38,403 nucleotides of DNA from Planctomycetes bacterium UBA1146. GTDB lineage: Bacteria > Planctomycetota > UBA8108 > UBA1146. Below are positions 16,821-25,079 of this stretch, piece by piece (within the stretch, counting starts at the first letter, position 1; each line of letters opens with the position of its first letter). Below the pieces are notes generated by a model. The model ran no database searches and was not told the origin of the DNA. It saw only the letters and a program-made list of their open reading frames with translations. A program made the translations under genes and the position numbers. The DNA lies in the NCBI GenBank assembly GCA_002311345.1, contig DCAA01000014.1, positions 1-38,403 of the forward strand, in the 5' to 3' direction.

Positions 16821-18137
16821 ATGCCTTTCAGAACTCTGCGTTCTGTCCTGTTGATTCTGGGCAGTCTATTACTCTTCTCCGGTTGCCTGGGAATCCCCGG
16901 GCGTTCGACCCCGTTGACCCAGGATAGTAGAGAGCGTTACCAGGAGTCGTTCGAGATCGCCTGTGACCGCATCGAGAATACATACTGGGATATGCAAGCT
17001 ATCGAGCAGCGCTGGGAGGAAGGTCGCCTCCGTTGGGGACAGGCGATGCAGGATGCTTCGACGGTGGAAGAGGCTCGGAGCGCACTTCATGGACTGCTTG
17101 CCTCGCTGCAACTGTCGCATTTCGCATTGATCCCGAGGGAGGCTTCCGAAGGACTGGGAGAGGGCGGCAGCGCCGAGACCGGAGCCGTGTTGCGGGTGGC
17201 AGATGGGCGTGCGGTCGTCGTCAGGATCGAGAGTGACAGCCCGGCACAGCACAGCGGTGTGCTTCCAGGAGAGATCGTGGTGGCGGTCGACAAGAAACAG
17301 CTGGAGCCTCTCATCGAGCGGTGGTCTGCCACTGGCGATCGGTATCTTCCGGTTCAGGGCATGGCTTCGGCGATGCAGGGATCAGCGGGGGATACCCGCA
17401 CCTACACCATCGAGGATGCCGACGGAGATCTGAGGGATGTCGAGATCACGCTGAAAACTCCGAATGGAACCGGTAAGCCGGTGAGTTTCGGTCACATCGG
17501 TCCGATCCCTCTGCGGCTGGAAAAAAAGATTGTTGAAGGTGGATTTCTGTATTTGCGCTTCAATATGTTTCTTGGGCCGATGCAGGTGATGCCCTGGTTC
17601 CAGAAGGCTCTGGAAGAGCACGTAGATGCTCCCGGACTCATCCTCGATTTGCGGGGAAACCCCGGAGGGTTGGGCCTGATGGCGTGTGGCATCGCCGGCT
17701 GGTTGATCGATGAAGATGGTTTCGAACTGGGCGTGATGCAGTTTCGAGACACGGAGATGAAATTCGTGGTCAATCCGAGACTCGATCCGTGGAAGAAGCC
17801 GGTGGCAGTTCTGGTCGATGAAGGCAGCGCATCGACCACTGAGATCCTGGCCCAGGGACTTAAAGATCTGGGAGTGGCACGGATTTTCGGGCGTACCACG
17901 GCGGGAGCCGCTTTGCCGTCGATGATCGTGAGCCTGCCCTGTGGTGATCTGATGCAGTACGCCATCGCCGGATACCATTCCCGGTCGGGAAAACGACTCG
18001 AAGGCGTCGGTGTGATGCCGGATGAGGTGATCCCGGTCGACCCGGGCAAGATAAGAGAAGAGGGAGATCCGATCCTGAAGGCCGCCTTGCGCTGGTTCGA
18101 CGGAAGTACTGGTGTCAGAGAGGAAACGAGCCGATGA
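16821..18137 (+). CDS. S41-family (C-terminal processing) peptidase lipoprotein
   Basis: ATG 16821 places a signal with lipobox LLFSGC immediately at the N-terminus; a longer frame from 16770 would bury it. The product of about 438 residues has an N-terminal helical segment, a PDZ-like region (VVRIESDSPAQHSGVLPGEIVVAVD) and the S41 catalytic fold: FLYLRFNMF, LILDLRGNPGGLG, PVAVLVDEGSASTTEILAQG and GRTTAGAALPS. Ser338 in SASTTE aligns with the catalytic Ser. The Lys of the CtpA/Tsp dyad, expected about 25 residues later in FGKG, is replaced by Ala. That pattern is seen in Tricorn/IRBP-like S41 members. It is probably membrane-anchored, processing or sensing envelope proteins. A LolA-like gene follows on the same strand. 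Confidence 0.9.
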   Translation: MPFRTLRSVLLILGSLLLFSGCLGIPGRSTPLTQDSRERYQESFEIACDRIENTYWDMQAIEQRWEEGRLRWGQAMQDASTVEEARSALHGLLASLQLSHFALIPREASEGLGEGGSAETGAVLRVADGRAVVVRIESDSPAQHSGVLPGEIVVAVDKKQLEPLIERWSATGDRYLPVQGMASAMQGSAGDTRTYTIEDADGDLRDVEITLKTPNGTGKPVSFGHIGPIPLRLEKKIVEGGFLYLRFNMFLGPMQVMPWFQKALEEHVDAPGLILDLRGNPGGLGLMACGIAGWLIDEDGFELGVMQFRDTEMKFVVNPRLDPWKKPVAVLVDEGSASTTEILAQGLKDLGVARIFGRTTAGAALPSMIVSLPCGDLMQYAIAGYHSRSGKRLEGVGVMPDEVIPVDPGKIREEGDPILKAALRWFDGSTGVREETSR

Positions 18138-18205
18138 TCGCCCGGAGATGGCACTTGGGATCCCGGAGCGAACGGGAGTCGATTTCTTTAAAGAGGAGAC
18201 ACGCG

Positions 18206-19081
18206 ATGGCAAATGATTCAGCAATGATTCCAGGCAAGTTCCAGGCACTCCTGATGGGATTGCTGATACTTCCCTGTTCGCTCGTGATCCTCGCGCAGGA
18301 TCCTCCTGCCAAGCCGGAGCCTCCGGGAGAAGTTGAACAAGAAAATGTCCTCGTTGAATTACAGAAGACCCTGATCGAGGCCGCCGGAGGTAAGGAGGCG
18401 CTCGAAAAGCATTCGAGCCGACGTGTGACTTCGAAAGTTATTATTCCTGACGCAGCCATCGAGGCGACACATACTGGCTACATGTCGCGCGAAGGCATGA
18501 TGTGGGAGTCGATGACCATCGAAGGATATGGTGATTTCCAGCAGGGGTTCCACGGCGATGTGGCCTGGTCGATGGACCCCATCAATGGCGCTCGGGTTCT
18601 ATCAGGTGCGGAAAAGGAGCAGCTACGCAGGGCTTCCCATCTGCAGCCATTTCTCTGGATCGACAAGGATTTCATTTCTGCCGTCAAGGTTGGCTCGGAA
18701 AAGGTGGGGGATGCTGATTGCACCGTTTACAGCCTGAAGACCACCACAGGTTCTCAGGAGAAGTACTGGGTTGCCGAAGAAACGAAGTTTCTCGTCAAGG
18801 TGTCGCTCACTCTCGAGTCGATCATGGGCAAGATCCCCATGACAGTGGAGATGAGTGATTTCAAAAAGGTGGAAGAACTCTGGCACCCGTATGAGATGCA
18901 GATTCAACAAGGTATCCAGAAGATGCAGATGACCCTCGAAAAAGTGAACTATGACGTAGAGCCCGAAGATGTCGAGAAAACGATTCCTGCCGAGGTGCAA
19001 GCATTACTCGATCGCAAGAAGGATACAGAAGAAAAATCTGGAGAGAAGAAAGAGATAGAAGAGGGAACTTCTGGTCGCTAA
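18206..19081 (+). CDS. Secreted LolA-like protein (outer-membrane lipoprotein-sorting-like fold)
   Basis: ATG 18206 has AAGAGGAG about 7 bases upstream. The 291-residue product has a signal peptide ending near ILAQ and a Pro/Glu linker. The body has features seen in LolA/LolB-like uncharacterised proteins: LIEAAGGKEALEKH, a strand-rich region around YMSREGMMWESM, GDVAWSMDPINGARVLSG, CTVYSLKTTTGSQEKYWV and TKFLVKVSLTL. The C-terminus is charged and low complexity (KKDTEEKSGEKKEIEEG). This family occurs widely in Planctomycetota and Acidobacteriota, often beside peptidases, and the S41 peptidase upstream fits that. True lipoprotein transport activity is not established. Confidence 0.7.
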   Translation: MANDSAMIPGKFQALLMGLLILPCSLVILAQDPPAKPEPPGEVEQENVLVELQKTLIEAAGGKEALEKHSSRRVTSKVIIPDAAIEATHTGYMSREGMMWESMTIEGYGDFQQGFHGDVAWSMDPINGARVLSGAEKEQLRRASHLQPFLWIDKDFISAVKVGSEKVGDADCTVYSLKTTTGSQEKYWVAEETKFLVKVSLTLESIMGKIPMTVEMSDFKKVEELWHPYEMQIQQGIQKMQMTLEKVNYDVEPEDVEKTIPAEVQALLDRKKDTEEKSGEKKEIEEGTSGR

Positions 19082-19123
19082 CGCGACATGGCGTGGTGAT
19101 TGAGGTCCCTTAGCAACTTATTC

Positions 19124-20188
19124 TCACTGTATCGGCAACACCAATCCGTTGATGAAGATCTCGATGGAGGTATTCCTCCACAGGTGCTTCTGAAATTCGA
19201 TCCGTTTTTCATCCTCTATCTTGCTGGTGAGAATTTGTCGAATCTTGCTCTGTGCTTTCGTGAAATCAAGGGCTCCGCCAGGCTCCCGTTTCACCAGATA
19301 GATCTTGTGACTGTACCCTCGGCACAAGAACCACTTCGACGTTTCTCCTTCTTTCAAGGAGCGCACCACTTCGGGAACTGGTGGGAACCGGGCATCGAGA
19401 CGGCTCTCGGTCATGTTGTATAGCCCGCCCGTTTCCTGACGAGGACCCATCGACCACTTCTTTACCACGTTTTCGAAGTTTTCGGCATTTTCCAGTGCAC
19501 TGTTGATTTCCATAACCATCTTGGGTTGGTCGGGGTCGTTGGCTGCGATGAGTAACTGACGGAAAGAGATGCGTCCATCTTCCGCGAATTCATCGGGATG
19601 ATCCCGGTAATACTCCCGAAGTTTTTTCGGAGAAATGCTTCGTTTGCTACGAATATGTCGTCTTTTCAACTCTTCGATTCGTAGTTCATCTTCCAGTCGG
19701 CTTCGAAGTTCGTTTTCCGATTCTCCATACTGTTGTTCCCAGATCGCCAGATAGTCATCGATTGAATAACGCGTGCCCTCGACACTGCTGATTTGGTCAA
19801 CTGTCCGTTGAAGGTAATTCTCGACCGCTCCGGGAAGCAGAATGATCTCATCGCGTGTGGCTTGCTGGATGAGAAGTTGTCTCTCGATCAGTTCTTTGAG
19901 AACGATGGGACGCAGTCGGCCCTTTTCTCGTTCGATCACCTCATCGGGCACCTGGCCTCTGACGGAAGCGACTCTCCTTTCGATTGCGCGATTCAATTGT
20001 GCCAGAGTGATGACTTTTCCACCGACCTTTGCAGCGAATCCATTCTCCAGGGCAAGTTCCTGGGCTTGCAGAGAGTCGGTATGACCTGCGCCGACCAGTA
20101 CCATCGAGACGAGGGCGACGAGCCAAATCAGGGAACAGAACTTCCGCTGGCCAGTGGCATCTGGTTGGGATGGGGTTGTTGGTGCCAT
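19124..20188 (-). CDS. SurA-like periplasmic chaperone / PpiC-type peptidyl-prolyl isomerase
   Basis: The 354-residue product has an N-terminal signal anchor (LIWLVALVSMVLVGA, then a cleavage-like SLQAQ). A SurA N-terminal helical domain follows (AAKVGGKVITLAQLNRAIERR, IVLKELIERQLLIQQA, LRSRLEDELRIEELKRRHI), then a parvulin-like region (GRISFRQLLIAAND, ENVVKKWSMGPRQETGGLYN, FLCRGYSHKIYLVKREPGG). The parvulin core is degenerate, so chaperone action is more certain than isomerase activity. Such proteins assist outer-membrane protein folding, which fits the Omp85-type barrel in the window. ATG 20188 is preferred; ATG 20227 is possible and lies next to GGAGG at short spacing. It is divergent from trkA. 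Confidence 0.85.
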   Translation of the reverse strand: MAPTTPSQPDATGQRKFCSLIWLVALVSMVLVGAGHTDSLQAQELALENGFAAKVGGKVITLAQLNRAIERRVASVRGQVPDEVIEREKGRLRPIVLKELIERQLLIQQATRDEIILLPGAVENYLQRTVDQISSVEGTRYSIDDYLAIWEQQYGESENELRSRLEDELRIEELKRRHIRSKRSISPKKLREYYRDHPDEFAEDGRISFRQLLIAANDPDQPKMVMEINSALENAENFENVVKKWSMGPRQETGGLYNMTESRLDARFPPVPEVVRSLKEGETSKWFLCRGYSHKIYLVKREPGGALDFTKAQSKIRQILTSKIEDEKRIEFQKHLWRNTSIEIFINGLVLPIQ

Positions 20189-20379
20189 GTTTGTGCTAGT
20201 TCTCCTGCTGAGCGAATTGCGGTCCATTTCCTCCACTGGCAGGATATCCTCCCCTCTGCACTCATCCAGTTGTGGTGGCAGTGTTGGCGAATTCTGTCGG
20301 TACCACTATCATCCGTCCTCTTGACGGAAACAGAGCGGTTCTGGCGGAGATCTGTAAGAAACAGGGGTCTGGAGATCAT

Positions 20380-21744
20380 ATGCGCATCATCGTGGTCGGT
20401 GCAGGCGTGGTGGGCTTCCATCTGGCGCAACGACTCTCCACCGAGGGCCATCGGATTACCATCATCGATGCAAATCAGGATTTGATTCACAGGATCGATG
20501 AGAGACTCAATGTTCAGGCGATCCTCGGCAATGCAGTAAGCCCCCGGATTCTCCGAAAAGCCAAGGCCGAAAGTGCTGATCTGGTCATTGCGGTCACTGA
20601 TCGTGATGAGACGAATATTGTTGTCTGTCTGCTGGCCAAGAGCCTGGGTGCCAGCAAGGTAGTCGTTCGTCTCAGGAATGCAGAACTTTCTTCGGATGCT
20701 TCACCCTTGTTACCGGAGGTATACGGTGCAGACCTGGTCGTGAACCCTCTCGACGCGACAGCAGAAAAGATACGTCGTCTGGTTCGCAACCCGGGTGCTT
20801 TCGATGTCGCGGACTTCGCAGATGGAGAAATGCTCCTGTGGGGGTATCAAATTGAAAAAGGTACTCCTCTCGATGGCATCGTCCTCAAGGAATTGAGGCA
20901 ACGCTATGATCGAATTCCCGGTTTGATCGTTGCCATCTCACGCAAGGGTGAACTGATGATCCCAAGGGGAGACGATCAACTCATGGGTGGCGATCACATC
21001 TACGTTTTCCTCCCGAGGAATGAGACCGCAGAGTTTCGAGCCATCGCTCACCCTGAAGTAGAGAAGGTGGAGCAGGTTTTCATTGCAGGAGCAACCAGAC
21101 TGGGTGTGGAAGTAGCCAGGAGGTTGGAGGGTGATATAAAGTCGATCGTACTGGTCGAAAAGGACAGGAAACTGGCAGAGAAGGCATCCGAGGAACTGAA
21201 AAAAACTCTTGTACTGCATGGCAACTTCACCGATTCGGATTTCGTCACGGAGAATCGAATTGAAGATGCTGATTATTTTCTCTCCCTGGAGAACGAAGAT
21301 GCCGAAAACCTGACCAATGCGATGCTCGTCAATAAACTTGGCGTTCGTAGAATCCTGTTCAGGAGTGAGCAGGATCAATTTCAGCCGGTATTGGAACAGG
21401 CGGCTGTTGGCGAGGCGGTGAATCCTCGACGAACCACCGTGAGTTCTATCTTGAGGGGTATCCGGCGCGGCCGGGTCGTTGCGGTTTCACAAGTGGGCGA
21501 ATCGGGAGCCGAAGCTCGTGAATATGAGGTGACGGAAGATCAGGCAGTTTGCGGCAAGAAGATCAGTGATCTTCATTTGCCCAAAGATTCAATCATAGGT
21601 GCGATTCAGAGAGGCGAAGAGATCTTCACTGCAGGGGGAGATTCCGTCATACAGGCGGGCGATCACGTCATCATCTTCGTACTGCCTGACGCCGTCTCTG
21701 CCATCGAAAAGGTCTTCACCCGTCGTCGAGGAATTTTGCGTTGA
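20380..21744 (+). CDS. trkA: Trk potassium transporter peripheral subunit TrkA
   Basis: TrkA is the cytosolic NAD(H)/ATP-binding gating ring of the Trk K+ uptake system. The 454-residue product has two tandem RCK units. The first has a Rossmann GAGVVGFHLAQRL at the N-terminus, ending in a TrkA-C region with GLIVAISRKGELMIPRGDD. The second starts at VFIAGATRLGVEVARRL and ends with AIQRGEEIFTAGGDSVIQAG. Length is near the E. coli protein. The ATG at 20380 has GGAG 5 bases upstream; the frame extends further 5' without family similarity. The TGA stop overlaps the TTG start of trkH (TTGA at 21741-21744), so the two are coupled. Confidence 0.96.
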   Translation: MRIIVVGAGVVGFHLAQRLSTEGHRITIIDANQDLIHRIDERLNVQAILGNAVSPRILRKAKAESADLVIAVTDRDETNIVVCLLAKSLGASKVVVRLRNAELSSDASPLLPEVYGADLVVNPLDATAEKIRRLVRNPGAFDVADFADGEMLLWGYQIEKGTPLDGIVLKELRQRYDRIPGLIVAISRKGELMIPRGDDQLMGGDHIYVFLPRNETAEFRAIAHPEVEKVEQVFIAGATRLGVEVARRLEGDIKSIVLVEKDRKLAEKASEELKKTLVLHGNFTDSDFVTENRIEDADYFLSLENEDAENLTNAMLVNKLGVRRILFRSEQDQFQPVLEQAAVGEAVNPRRTTVSSILRGIRRGRVVAVSQVGESGAEAREYEVTEDQAVCGKKISDLHLPKDSIIGAIQRGEEIFTAGGDSVIQAGDHVIIFVLPDAVSAIEKVFTRRRGILR

Positions 21745-23294
21745 GATTCCGACCGATTTTCGCAGTTCTGGGCCTACTGATTCTCACCTTGTCAGGGGTG
21801 TTGCTGATTCCCCTTGGCGTAGCATGGGGACTCGATTCCACCCATGAACTACCAGCGTTCTATACCACCATCGGGATCTGTCTGGTTATTGGCATGGTTC
21901 TGTGGGGGGCGAACCGAAATCGCCAGAAAGAAATTCGAGTAAGAGAAGCTTTTGCGGTGGTCGGACTCGGCTGGGCTACGCTGAGTTTTTTCGGATCCTT
22001 TCCGTTCTGGCTGGCTCCCGGTGGGATTCCTGACCTGCTCGATGCGTACTTCGAGACGATGAGTGGCTTCACGACCACCGGAGCAACCATCCTCACCGAC
22101 ATCGAGGCCTTGCCCCCCGGACTACTGTTCTGGCGGAGCCTCACCCAGTGGTTTGGTGGCATGGGAATCGTGCTGCTCACGGTTGCTGTTCTTCCATTAT
22201 TGGGTTCCGGTGGAGTCCAAATGATGCGGGCAGAGGTGCCCGGTCCGACCACCGAGAAATTGGCACCGCGGGTGGCTCAGACCGCAATGATGCTGTGGGG
22301 ACTTTATCTTTTTCTCACTGTTATTGTTGCAGGATTGTTGCTACCAGTGATGGATTGGTTCGATGCGGTCACACTGTCTTTTTCTACACTGGCTACCGGA
22401 GGATTCTCGACCAAGAACGCAAGCATTGCTCACTTTGATAGCGCATATGTCGATGCAGTGATCACTGTCTTCGTGTTGATCGCAGGTGTGAATTTTGTTC
22501 TTCATTATCGAGCGCTCTTTCAAGGGCGTCCGTTGTATTTCCGCAATAGCGAGCTCCGTTTCTTTGTCGGGCTCATCGTCTTATCGATCATCTTTGTGAC
22601 CTTGATGTTGCATCTGGGTACTTATCCTGACCGTATCGAAAATGCTGATAAGTACGGGACATTGGGCCAGTGTTTTCGATATGCCAGTTTCCAGGTGGCA
22701 TCCATCGGCACGGGCGCTGGCTTTGTTACCGCCGATTTCGATCACTGGCCCAACGCATGCAGGGTCGTTTTGATTGTTTTGATGGTCGTGGGAGGTTGTG
22801 CTGGGAGCACCGCAGGCGGAATCAAGATCTTCCGGGTCCTGACCCTGGTGAAATATGGTTTACGTGAAATTGCATTATTGATCCGGCCCCATGCGGTACT
22901 TCCCATCAAGATCGGAGGGGAAGCCATCGAGCGGGAAGTGATCGCCAGGGTGATAGGATTTCTCGCCTTATGGATGCTGTTATTCCTTGTTTCGGTACTG
23001 TTGCTCTCTTTCGTGCTGGATCCCGCCTGGGCGGAAGATGCCGGTAGCCTCTCAGCATCCAGTGCTCAGATGGTCAGCGGTGCCCTGGAAGATGATCATT
23101 TGCTCACCGCGTTAGGGGCGACCCTCGCGACGATAGGGAATGTTGGGCCTGGCATAGCCGGTGTCGGCCCGCTCGAAAATTTCTCTGCCATCCCTGCGAT
23201 CGGAAAAGTATTGCTGATCTTCCTGATGCTGCTGGGACGCCTTGAGATCTATGCGGTACTGGTGATCTTCATTCCCATGGCATGGAAACGATAA
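21741..23294 (+). CDS. trkH: Trk potassium transporter membrane subunit TrkH
   Basis: TrkH forms the K+ channel-like pore in the inner membrane. The 517-residue product has about ten hydrophobic segments in four M1-P-M2 units. The four selectivity-filter loops are visible: SGFTTTGATI, TLATGGFSTKN, SIGTGAGFVTAD and TIGNVGPGIAG. Each keeps the Gly expected of K+-selective members. SLTQWFGGMGIVLLTVAVLP and AGSTAGGIKIFR are further family segments. The start is TTG 21741, embedded in the trkA stop. It is part of a two-gene trkAH operon. The gene ends 52 bases before the convergent M20 gene. Confidence 0.96.
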   Translation: MRFRPIFAVLGLLILTLSGVLLIPLGVAWGLDSTHELPAFYTTIGICLVIGMVLWGANRNRQKEIRVREAFAVVGLGWATLSFFGSFPFWLAPGGIPDLLDAYFETMSGFTTTGATILTDIEALPPGLLFWRSLTQWFGGMGIVLLTVAVLPLLGSGGVQMMRAEVPGPTTEKLAPRVAQTAMMLWGLYLFLTVIVAGLLLPVMDWFDAVTLSFSTLATGGFSTKNASIAHFDSAYVDAVITVFVLIAGVNFVLHYRALFQGRPLYFRNSELRFFVGLIVLSIIFVTLMLHLGTYPDRIENADKYGTLGQCFRYASFQVASIGTGAGFVTADFDHWPNACRVVLIVLMVVGGCAGSTAGGIKIFRVLTLVKYGLREIALLIRPHAVLPIKIGGEAIEREVIARVIGFLALWMLLFLVSVLLLSFVLDPAWAEDAGSLSASSAQMVSGALEDDHLLTALGATLATIGNVGPGIAGVGPLENFSAIPAIGKVLLIFLMLLGRLEIYAVLVIFIPMAWKR

Positions 23295-23328
23295 TTCGCC
23301 GCACTGATTGGAACGATCGGGACAGAGC

Positions 23329-23348
23329 AACCTGCAGAAGTTCAGGTT
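23329..23348. terminator. Hairpin between convergent trkH and M20 peptidase genes
   Basis: AACCTG (23329-23334) and CAGGTT (23343-23348) can form a 6-bp stem with an 8-base loop in the tail-to-tail gap. The right arm overlaps the M20 stop codon. No T-run is present on either side, so only weak, possibly bidirectional termination is plausible. Confidence 0.25.
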
Positions 23349-24708
23349 ACGGGGCGATCTCATCGAGGAACCAGGCAATGGTTTCGATCCCACGTTGGTA
23401 GTCAGGAAGATGGAATTTTTCATTGGGAGAATGAGTATTGTCATCAGGCAGTCCTAGCCCCAGCAATATCGTGTCGATGTCGAGGATGGTCTTCAGGTCG
23501 CTGACCACCGGAATCGAACCGCCCTCGTGGATGTACACGGGAGTTTTCCCAAAGCCCTTCTCTATGGCACGGGCGGCAGCCTTGAGCCACTTGCTATTGC
23601 GTTCCACCAGAACCGGCTCGGCACCATGATGGGTACGGACCTCGATGGTGCATGTCGGTGGACAGAGGGAGTGGAGGTGTTCAGTAACTAGTGCTTCGAT
23701 TTCACCTGGATCTTGATCGGAAACCAGGCGCATCGAAAACTTCGCACTGGCATGGGCGGGCAATACCGTCTTGGCTCCCTCCCCGGTCCAGCCACTGAGT
23801 AGGCCGTTGATATCGAGGGTGGGTCTCGCTCCTTTTCTCTCGAGAGTGGTCCAGCCAGCCTCGCCGTGTAATTGCGGGACTCCGACTTCTTTCCGGAAGT
23901 CTTCCTCATCGAAAGGAAGTTCGGCGAATCCTGCCCGTTGATCGGGAGTCAGATCACGGACGCGGTCGTAAAAACCGGGAATCGTGATTCTCCCCTCTTC
24001 ATCGCGCAGCGATCCGAGGATTCTGGTCAGGACGTTGGCGGGATTCTCCACCGATCCTCCGAAAGAGCCGGAGTGCAGATCCCGATTTGGACCCTGGATG
24101 AAGATTTCCAGATAGACGAGTCCCTTCAGTCCAACCGTTATTGCCGGAATTCCCGGGGCGAACTGTGAGCAATCGGAGATCACTGCTACATCCGCCATGA
24201 GTTCATCCTTGTGCTTTTCGATGTAGGGCGCCAGGTTTGGAGAACCGATCTCTTCCTCACCCTCGATGAGGAACTTCACGTTTACCGGCAGCGAACCTCG
24301 CTCCTGAAGAACACCACAGACTCCTCTGACCAGAGCCAGTACCTGGCCCTTGTCATCGGTAGCTCCTCGGGCGACCACGTCTTCTCCTTCGATGGTCGGT
24401 TCGAAAGCACCATGTCGCCATAGTTCCAGCGGTTCGGGTGGTTGAACATCATAGTGGCCGTAGATGAGGATGGTGGGGGCCTTATCAGCAGAGGTCCAGG
24501 ATCCGAAACAGACCGGGTGCCCGTCTGTTTCATCGAGACGGGCCTCGAAGCCAGAGGAACTCAGTTCGTCGAGAATCCATTCCCCGGCTCGCCGGACATC
24601 TCCTGTACGCTGACTATCGGTCGAGATACTGGGAATCCGTAACCACTCCACCAATCGGTCGATGTGCGCTTGTCGCTCTTGAGAGAGCCGTTCGACGATT
24701 TCCTTCAT
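23347..24708 (-). CDS. M20-family dipeptidase
   Basis: M20 dipeptidases are two-zinc cytosolic exo- or dipeptidases with a dimerisation lid. The 453-residue product shows ILIYGHYDVQPPEP (first His and Asp), GATDDKGQVLA (bridging Asp), IEGEEEIGSPN (catalytic Glu and metal Glu), VAVISDCSQF (Asp) and PVYIHEGGSIPVV, and the final LPDDNTHSPNEK (His). The lid is indicated by LHSGSFGGSVENP. The length fits the CNDP-like/PepV-like M20 group (dipeptidase annotation such as NCBI PRK08201 type). ATG 24708 is chosen because AGGAGG lies at ideal spacing. It is divergent from the selenoprotein gene, with 110 bases between starts. Substrate is not deducible. Confidence 0.94.
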   Translation of the reverse strand: MKEIVERLSQERQAHIDRLVEWLRIPSISTDSQRTGDVRRAGEWILDELSSSGFEARLDETDGHPVCFGSWTSADKAPTILIYGHYDVQPPEPLELWRHGAFEPTIEGEDVVARGATDDKGQVLALVRGVCGVLQERGSLPVNVKFLIEGEEEIGSPNLAPYIEKHKDELMADVAVISDCSQFAPGIPAITVGLKGLVYLEIFIQGPNRDLHSGSFGGSVENPANVLTRILGSLRDEEGRITIPGFYDRVRDLTPDQRAGFAELPFDEEDFRKEVGVPQLHGEAGWTTLERKGARPTLDINGLLSGWTGEGAKTVLPAHASAKFSMRLVSDQDPGEIEALVTEHLHSLCPPTCTIEVRTHHGAEPVLVERNSKWLKAAARAIEKGFGKTPVYIHEGGSIPVVSDLKTILDIDTILLGLGLPDDNTHSPNEKFHLPDYQRGIETIAWFLDEIAP

Positions 24709-24818
24709 CTCGACCTCCTGATCGGATAGGTATGCTGGAACACCTGCTCCTGGATCCTTACCATAAACGACCATGAAGCTCCGAGGGAGCCAACTCGATG
24801 GATTGGAGGAAACCTGTC

Positions 24819-25046
24819 ATGAAGATCAGTATCGAATACTGTCTGCAGTGAAACTACACACCACAGGCCACCAGTTTGGCGGCTGATATCAATGACAAGT
24901 ACGGAATATCCGCGCGATTGATCGAGAGCGGGGGCGGAGTATTCGAGGTGTGTGTCGACGGAGATCTCATCTTTAGCAAGAAGGAACTGGATCGATTCCC
25001 TGAACATTCGGAGATCTTCGCGGTGCTCGATTCAATGCAAGCCTAG
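24819..25046 (+). CDS. SelW/Rdx-family selenoprotein (UGA-encoded Sec in CxxU)
   Basis: A 75-residue frame opens at ATG 24819, with GGAGGA (24805-24810) at good spacing, and ends at TAG 25044-25046. It is interrupted only by TGA at 24849-24851. Reading that TGA as selenocysteine gives IEYCLQUNYTPQA, so Cys8 and Sec11 form the CxxU redox motif of the thioredoxin-like Rdx family (SelW, SelT, SelH, SelV). The rest fits SelW-like proteins: helix QATSLAADINDKYG, strand ARLIESGGGVFEVCVDG, then the FSKKELDRFPEH segment matching the conserved K..GRFPE. A hairpin 13 bases after the UGA suits a bacterial SECIS. The role is probably thiol redox or glutathione-linked oxidoreduction. It requires SelA/SelB/SelC/SelD elsewhere in the genome; none are in the window. 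The alternative, a nonsense-mutated Cys homologue, is less likely given the exact position of the UGA. Confidence 0.88.
24864..24885 (+). promoter_or_regulatory. Candidate bacterial SECIS element
   Basis: Downstream of the Sec UGA the RNA can fold as CAG/CUG (24864-24866 with 24883-24885), a bulged G at 24867, CC/GG (24868-24869 with 24881-24882), an A-C mismatch, and CCA/UGG (24871-24873 with 24877-24879), closing a GUU apical loop at 24874-24876. The loop begins with G and starts 22 bases after the UGA. Both features fall within the general bacterial SECIS model that SelB recognises. This was folded by eye; no energy was calculated. Confidence 0.5.
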
Positions 25047-25062
25047 TTGCAGTTATTTTTTT
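25036..25062 (+). terminator. Weak intrinsic-terminator-like site after the selenoprotein gene
   Basis: TGCAA (25036-25040) and TTGCA (25047-25051) can pair around a 6-base loop containing the stop codon. A seven-T run follows at 25056-25062. The stem is only 5 bp, so termination may be partial. The same AT-rich stretch is just upstream of the ettA ribosome site (AGGAG 25065-25069). Confidence 0.35.
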
Positions 25063-25079
25063 ATAGGAGTTAGTTCGCG

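Noticed and set aside
17382..18248. 288-codon minus-strand frame antisense to the S41 peptidase gene
   Set aside because: It lies over conserved S41 motifs on the plus strand and has no recognisable protein features.
24849..24851. UGA as a nonsense mutation making a pseudogene
   Set aside because: It falls precisely on the Cys/Sec position, no other lesion is present, and a SECIS-like hairpin follows; Sec decoding is the simpler reading, though genome-wide proof is missing.
24705..25007. Minus-strand open frame over the region between the M20 gene and ettA
   Set aside because: It has no family resemblance and covers the plus-strand selenoprotein, which has a ribosome site and clear Rdx motifs.
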